A stretch of 64,000 nucleotides of DNA from Eriocheir sinensis. Lineage: Eukaryota > Arthropoda > Malacostraca > Decapoda > Varunidae. The stretch is from contig NC_066549.1 in assembly GCF_024679095.1 (NCBI RefSeq), positions 7,516,995 to 7,580,994 on the forward strand. Direction: 5' to 3'. A model generated the notes under the pieces. The model searched no databases and was not told the DNA's origin. It saw only the letters and a program-made list of their open reading frames with translations. The stretch's first letter is position 1. The number at the start of each line of letters is the position of its first letter. Position numbers and translations under genes: made by a program. This document shows positions 58,025-64,000 of the stretch, piece by piece.

Positions 58025-59870
58025 GAAGGTGGTGGTGGTGGTGGTAGTGGTGGTTATGGCAGCCTTGGTGGTGGTAATGGTGGGAATGATGGTGATGGTG
58101 GTGGTGGTGATGGTGGGGTTATGTTTGTCATTGTGGTGGTAATGGTGAGGGTAATAGTGGTGGTTATGGTGGTAATGAGAATGGTGATAGTGGTAATGAT
58201 ATTGGGGAGAGTATTGGTGTTAGTGGTGATGGTGATGGTGGTGGTGGTGAGGACAATGGTATGGTAGTGGTAATGGTGTTGGTGTTGGTGGTAGTAATGG
58301 TGGTATTGATTAGGGCAGGTAATGGTTGTGATAGTGGTAGCAGTGGTAATATTAATGGTAGGTGGTGGTAATGGTGGTGGTAATGGTGGTGGTGGTGGTA
58401 ATGGTGGTGGTGGTGGTGGTAATGGTGGTGGTAGTGGTGTTGGTGGTAATGGTAATGGTGGTGGTAGTGGTGTTGGTGGTAATGGTAATGGTGGTGGTAG
58501 TGGTGTTGGTGGTGGTAATGGTGGTGGTAGTGGTGTTGGTGGTGGTAATGGTGGTGGTGGTGATGGTAATGGTGGTGGTAATGGTGGTGGTGGTTGGTGG
58601 TAGTGGTGGTGGTGGTGTTAGTGATGTGGTGGTGGTGGTGGTGGTAATGGTGGTGGTGGTAATGGTGGTGGTGGTGGTAATGGTGGTGGTGGTGGCGGTG
58701 GTGGTAATGGTGGTGGTGGTGGTGGTGGTGGTGGTGGTGTTGAGTGGTAATGGTAATGAATTGGTGGTGGTGTTGGTGGTGGTAATGGTGGTAATTGGTG
58801 GTGGTGTTGGTGGTTGTGGTTATGGTGGTGGTGGTGGTGGTGGTGGTAGTGGTGTTGGTGGTGGTGGTCATGGTGGTGGTAGTGGTGTTGGTGGTAATGG
58901 TAATGGTGGTGGTAGTGGTGTTGGTGGTGGTAATGGTAATGGTGGTGGTGGTGGTAATGGTGGTGGTAGTGGTGTTGGTGGTGTTGGTGGTGGTAATGGT
59001 GGTGGTAGTGGTGTTGGTGGTAGTGGTGTTGGTGGTGGTGGTAGTGGTGGTGGTGGTGGTAATGGTGGTGGTAGTGGTGTTGGTGGTAATGGTAATGGTG
59101 GTGGTAGTGGTGTTGGTGGTGGTAATGGTGGTGGTGGTGGTGGTGGTAATGGTGGTGGTAGTGGTGGTGGTGGTGGTAATGGTGGTGGTGGTGGTAATGG
59201 TGGTGGTAGTGGTGTTGGTGGTGGTAATGGTGGTGGTAGTGGTGTTGGTGGTGGTAATGGTGGTGGTAGTGGTGTTGGTGGTGGTAATGGTGGTGGTAGT
59301 GGTGGTGGTGGTGGTGGTGGTAGTGGTGTTGGTGGTGGTGGTAATGGTGGTGGTAGTGGTGGTGGTGGTGCTGGTAATGGTGGTGGTAGTGGTGGTGGTG
59401 GTGGTGTTGGTGGTGGTGGTGGTGGTGGTGGTGGTGGTGGTGGTAATGGTGGTGTTGGTGGTGGTGGTAATGGTGGTGGTAGTGGTGTTGGTGGTGATGG
59501 TAATGGTGGTGGTAGTGGTGTTGGTGGTGGTAATGGTGGTGGTGGTGATGGTAATGGTGGTGGTAGTGGTGTTGGTGGTGGTGGTAATGGTGGTGATAGT
59601 GGTGTTGGTGGTGATGGTAATGGTGGTGGTGGTGATGGTAATGGTGGTGGTGGTGGTGGTGATGGTAATGGTGGTGGTGGTGGTGATGGTAATGGTGGTG
59701 GTGGTGGTGGTGGTGGTGGTGATGGTAATGGTGGTGGTGGTGATGGTAATGGTGGTGGTGGTGTTGGTAATGGTAATGGTGGTGGTGGTGATGGTAATGG
59801 TGGTGGTAGTGGTGTTGGTGGTGATGGTAAAGGTGGTGGTGGTGGTAATGGTGGTGGTAGTGGTGGTGTC
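58025..59870. repeat. GGT-based array, 1.8 kb, C-free on the plus strand
   Basis: Composed of GGTGGT, GGTAATGGT and GGTAGTGGTGTTGGT motifs with higher-order units of about 30-60 bases. The plus strand has almost no C for more than 1.4 kb (58370-59860). Frames of 581, 511, 363 and 341 codons are Thr, Gly/Asn, Val or Pro runs and are not genes. Confidence 0.98.
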
Positions 59871-60104
59871 GGTGGAGGTGCGGTAATCCTCACTTAACCT
59901 CAAAGACAAAGGGAGGACTTCAAGACGATTTAAAAGGCTTTCTTCTGGACGTGACTTTCTCTACTTGTTTCGTGACTAAAATATATATAAAAAAACAGAT
60001 GTCGGGGAAGGGGGGGAGGGTGAGAGAAAGGGATGGTATCTATGAATATTTAGGTGTTATTTTCTTTACTTTGGTCCTATTACAGTATTACACTTTCCCT
60101 TCGT

Positions 60105-60965
60105 TAGTCATTCCCTTACGATCAATTTTAACATTATAAGTATGCCAGACCCTGTTCCCTATACACAAGCTCTCTATAAACCACCTATATGTTGTTGTTT
60201 TTTGGCTACATCTAACATTTTTTTCGATTAGTTATTCTTTGGGTCCGTATTACAAGCTCTCCCTTCGTTAGTCATTCCCTTACGATCAATTTTAACATTA
60301 CAAGTATGCCAGACCCTATTCCCTATACACAAGCTCTCTATAAACTACCTATATGTTGTTGTTTTTGGCTACATCTAACATTTTTTTCGATTAGTTATTC
60401 TTTGGGTCGTATTATAAGCTCTCCCTTCGTTAGTCATTCCCTTACGATCAATTTTAACATTATAAGTATGCCAGACCCTATTCCCTACACACAAGCTATC
60501 TATAAACCACCTATATGTTGTTTTTTGGCTACATCTAACATTTTTTTCGATTAGTTATTCTTTGGGTCGTATTACAAGCTCTCCCTTCGTCAGTCATTCC
60601 CTTACGATCAATTTTAACATTATAAGTATGCCAGACCCTGTTTCCTATACACAAGCTCTCTATAAACCACCTATATGTCGTTGTTTTTTTGGCTACATCT
60701 AACATTTTTTTCGATTAAGTTATTCTTTGGGTCCGTATTATAAGCTCTCCCTTCCTTAGTCATTCCCTTACGATCGAGTTTATTGTATGCCAGACCCTGT
60801 TCCCTACACACAAGCTCTCTATAAACCACCTATATGTCGTTGTTTTTTTGGCTACATCTAACATTTTTTTCCATTAGTTATTCTTTGGGTCCGTATTACA
60901 AGCTCTCATTTCCTTAGTCATTCCCTTAAGAGCACTTCAAAAATTTTAGTAACATCAGTATGCCA
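60105..60965. repeat. ~160-bp tandem repeat, about 5.3 copies
   Basis: GTATGCCAGACCCT recurs at about 60140, 60304, 60467, 60627, 60785 and 60958. Units include ACACAAGCTCTCTATAAACC, GGCTACATCTAACATTTTTT and TTAGTCATTCCCTTACGATC. The fifth unit has a small deletion. Confidence 0.97.
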
Positions 60966-61053
60966 GACCCTCTTCCCTGCATACGAGCTCTCTATCAACC
61001 CCTTTTACGGACTAATAGCTACACCTTACGCTAATTTTATCCGCTATTTTTTT

Positions 61054-61190
61054 TTCACAACAAAGAAGACAGCTCAAGGGCACTAAAAAAGGAAACAATA
61101 ATAAAAAAAAAGCCCGCTACTCGCTGCTCCTAAAAAGAATCCAAGGAGGTGGCCGAAAGAGGGGTCAAAGTGGCCGAAAGAGGGGTAATA
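61054..61190 (-). mobile_element. Retroelement 3' UTR fragment
   Basis: Minus strand contains TAGCGGGCTTTTTTTTTATT, then AGTGCCCTTGAGCTGTCTTC, the family tail. A preceding block repeats GTGGCCGAAAGAGGGGT twice on the plus strand. Confidence 0.65.
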
Positions 61191-61890
61191 GTATGGCGCA
61201 AATAGGCCAAGAAAAAAATGATTGGAAGAATGAGGAATACAGCGAAGGTGAAGAATTAATTGTACAAAAGTTGCCGTTGTTTTCTGAGTTGGTAATAACT
61301 GAGATTTCTAAAGTAAGGAAAAAATTCGAATACGTCAGTTTATCGCACTTTTTTTTTTCTCTCTTTTAACCTACCTATACACCACTTTTTCCGCTATATC
61401 ATGTGCACTTCAGAGACCAAAATAAACCATAGAGAACTTCATATTATTTGGTTCTGTGCCGATGCTGCCTCTGTCACGTAACGAAGCAAAACAAAACTTC
61501 GGCCGGACATGTCCCGCGCCGAAATCGTAAACGCGGTCCTTTGATGTGGAAGAAATAAACAATGTGTTGTGTCCTAGATTCCTGACAAAGGCTGTTGAGA
61601 GAAAGATAGAAGCATGACGCTGCATATTGGGGACAAATAAATGTTTAAAAAATGTGCTGCAGGCTCAGTATGAAGAACTTGGGAGCCACCAAAACACGAG
61701 AGGTACCACATACTCTGCAGTGGTAATTTCATGCCAGACCTACGCTGTTTGAGTAGTCTGCGATCAGTAATAGGCATTAGATGTGATATACAGACTCGCT
61801 ACTTGCACTAGAGAGAGAAATGTATACAGCTGTCACTGCAAAAATCCACATATGATTATCGAAGAACAATCAAGAAGTGTTGTAGTTGTC
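61191..61890. other. Unique DNA without supported gene
   Basis: Two minus-strand frames (61625-61410 and 61777-61574, 71 and 67 codons) are open, but neither has a recognisable domain or splice bounds. Confidence 0.5.

Positions 61891-61983
<93 letters not shown>
61891..61983. repeat. (TTA)n microsatellite
   Basis: Pure TTA run of about 93 bases. Confidence 0.98.
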
Positions 61984-62185
61984 GTTTTTGTTGTTGCTGC
62001 TGTTATTGTCGTAATTGAGATGGAAGGTAAAGTTAAGTTAGAAATATGTTATTGAGAAGGAAGGATAAAGGAAAAGTAGAAAAGTAGGTAATTTTCAAGT
62101 CCATCGATCCTCCTACCCACCTTGATCACTGTACAATTCAGCGTAGCACTTTTCACACAGCTCTCTTGGACAGAGTGGAGTCTAA

Positions 62186-63130
62186 GGGTCGTATTACAAG
62201 ACAAATCGCAGCCCAAGAACACATATTTGACAAGGCTTTCGTAGGAGTTGTGGGGATTTCCAAGGGTAGTTTAATGACCCTGGTGGTAGTCTGACCCTTC
62301 TCCTGTACAATGAACCTAGAAGAACATATTTGACAAGGCTTTCGTAGGAGTTGTGGGCATTTCCAAGGGTAGTTTAATGACCCTGGTGGTAGTCTGACCC
62401 TTCTCCTGTACAATGAACCTAGAAGAACATATTTGACAAGGCTTTCGTAGGAGTTGTGGGCATTTCCAAGGGTAGTTTTATGACCCTGGTGGTAGTCTGA
62501 CCCTTCTTCTGTACAATGAACCTAGAAGAACATATTTGACAAGGCTTTCGTAGGAGTTGTGGGCATTTCCAGGGGTAGTTTAATGACCCTGGTGGTAGTC
62601 TGACCCTTCTCCTGTACAATGAACCTAGAAGAACATATTTGACAAGGCTTTCGTAGGAGTTGTGGGCATTTCCAGGGGTAGTTTAATGACCCTGGTGGTA
62701 GTCTGACCCTTCTCCTGTACAATGAACCTAGAAGAACATATTTGACAAGGCTTTCGTAGGAGTTGTGGGCATTTCCAAGGGTAGTTTAATGACCCTGGTG
62801 GTAGTCTGACCCTTCTCCTGTACAATGAACCTAGAAGAACATATTTGACAAGGCTTTCGTAGGAGTTGTGGGCATTTCCAGGGGTAGTTTTATGACCCTG
62901 GTGGTAGTCTGACCCTTCTTCTGTACCATGAACCTAAAGAAACACATATTTGACAAGGCTTTCGTAGGAGTTGTGGGCATTTCCAGGGGTAGTTTAATGA
63001 CCCTGGTGGTAGTGTGAGTCTTCTTCTGTACCATGAACCTGAAGAAACACTCATTAGAACCGGATTTATCCCCTCTTTGACCTTTGGAAATAGCTGATGT
63101 GATATGGCAAAGTGTCTTGTAATCCCAGCC
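62186..63130 (+). mobile_element. MITE-A copy with core amplified to eight 103-bp units
   Basis: 5' end GGGTCGTATTACAAGACAAA and 3' end CAAAGTGTCTTGTAATCCCAGCC are single. Between them the unit ACATATTTGACAAGGCTTTCG ... GACCCTGGTGGTAG ... GTACAATGAACCTAGA is repeated from 62218 at 103-bp steps (62321, 62424, 62527, 62630, 62733, 62836, 62939). Units two to seven are nearly identical. Overlapping minus frames (MYRRRVRLPPGSLNY...) arise from this and are not genes. Confidence 0.95.
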
Positions 63131-63615
63131 TAAGCCTCTTCGTCTCATCAGCTCTCCTCCTCTTACAGACAACCTTCTACCTCTTAAATTCCATTGCCAT
63201 GTTGCCTCTCTTTCTATCTTCTATCGATATTTTCATGCTGACTGCTCTTCTGAACTTGCTAACTGCATGCCTCCCCTCCTCCCGCGGCCCCGCTGCACAC
63301 GACTTTCTATTCATTCTCATCCCTATACTGTCCAAACCCCATATGCAAGAGTTAACCAGCATCTCCATTCTTTCATCCCCTTCACTGGTAAACTCTGAAA
63401 CAGCCTTCCTTCGTCTGTATATCCTCCTGCCTATGACTTGACCTCTTTCAAGAAGAGTGTATCAAGACACCTCTCCATCCGAAATTGCCCTCTCTTTTGC
63501 CCACTCTATACTAATCGCTATACGAGAGCAACAGTTAGCGGGCTTTTTTTATTTTTTTATTTTTTTTATACATCTTTTTGTTGCCCTGCAGTTGCTCTCT
63601 CTGCTGAAAAATAAA
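63125..63615 (+). mobile_element. Non-LTR retroelement 3' end with 3' UTR
   Basis: Reads, with a frame break, the family C-terminus: VASLSIFYRYFHADCSSELA, NCMPP, VQTPYARVNQHLHSFIPF and KLWNS, then tail TTAGCGGGCTTTTTTTATTT and GAAAAATAAAAAA. It directly follows the MITE-A array. Confidence 0.75.
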
Positions 63616-64000
63616 AAAGGAGGGAAGAAAAAGGCTTGAATGTAAGTGAGTTAGATAGTATAAAGAACTAAAAAAAAAAGAAAAAAAAAGGGTTAGAAAA
63701 TGTGAAAAATATAGTTACCCAGATCATTAGATAGTCAGTTAGTGCAATTGTTTGTTGATCTGCTGTGTTACTGTTTTTGTTTGTGCGTGCATAGTTACGA
63801 ATTACATACTCGATTATTTAGGTATTTATTTTTGCCTCTTGTACGCTGTGTTGTCTTTGTGTTTTGTTTTCCTTTTATGTTTGTTTGTTTATCTTCCTTT
63901 CCTTCTTTCTTTCTTTTTTCCATCTTTTCTCTCCTTTCTCTTTTTCATTCTTTCTTTCCTTTGTCTGTTTGTTTATCTTCCTTTCCTTCTTTCTTTCTTT
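63616..64000. other. T-rich DNA to window end, no gene
   Basis: CTTTCTTTCC/TTTGTTTGTTTATCTTCC phrases are repeated at 63880 and 63965. No gene supported. Confidence 0.55.

Noticed and set aside
58164..59909. Open frames of 581, 511, 363 and 341 codons
   Set aside because: Translations of the GGT array (poly-Thr, Gly/Asn, Val, Pro) in several frames and both strands at once; no domain or splice support.
62153..63172. Series of ~66-codon minus frames beginning MYRRRVRLPPGSLNY
   Set aside because: Produced by 103-bp MITE units; each repeats the same peptide and the unit is not a multiple of three.

Overview
This is eukaryotic, gene-poor DNA, most likely from an arthropod and probably a decapod crustacean. 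That placement is an inference. It rests on a clear ETS-family gene that reads like insect Yan/anterior open, on very dense microsatellites (over 30 GA/CT arrays plus TA, CA, TTA, AGT and GGT arrays), and on short-interspersed, hAT-like, foldback and CR1-like elements. There are no rRNA or tRNA genes, no bacterial-type operons and no CRISPR array. Nearly all long open frames are translations of microsatellites and are not genes.

One protein-coding gene is certain: an anterior open/Yan (ETV6/TEL class) transcriptional repressor on the minus strand, 9364-11665. It has three coding exons joined in phase (11665-11503, 10791-10684, 10538-9364) that give 481 residues: an N-terminal Pointed (PNT/SAM) domain split over all three exons, a low-complexity linker with S/T-P sites and a poly-Ala tract, and a C-terminal ETS DNA-binding domain. 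A splice acceptor lies 26 bases before the ATG, with an in-frame stop between, so 5' untranslated exon(s) lie at higher coordinates and were not located. A minus-strand AATAAA at 8847-8852 marks the probable 3' end. Weaker candidate exons lie at 2934-2948 (+), 7822-7992 (+) and 44609-44760 (-, cysteine-rich terminal exon). A CpG-rich CRE/TATA promoter candidate lies near 45.0-45.5 kb.

Layout: 0-9 kb is AT-rich, with a foldback element (2629-3240), a 50-bp tandem repeat and a hAT-like element with a perfect 8-bp target duplication (5672-6829). 9-12 kb is the Yan gene. 12-25 kb is intron or upstream DNA with GA/CT arrays, GC-rich islands, a tRNA-derived SINE and long TA tracts. 25-39 kb holds nested MITE-like and non-LTR fragments and triplet arrays. 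39-53 kb holds more CT/GA arrays, a second SINE, an 81-bp satellite and a frameshifted CR1-like reverse transcriptase. 53-64 kb is repeat-dominated: an 80-bp-arm palindrome, a ~31-bp satellite, a 1.8-kb GGT array, a ~160-bp tandem repeat and a MITE whose core is amplified into eight 103-bp units.

No multi-gene system was found. The most notable things are the evolutionary mechanics: one MITE family expanded twice into tandem arrays with different unit lengths, element tails next to new microsatellites, a 90-bp segment repeatedly framed by GA arrays, and about tenfold excess of the palindrome TGACGTCA.
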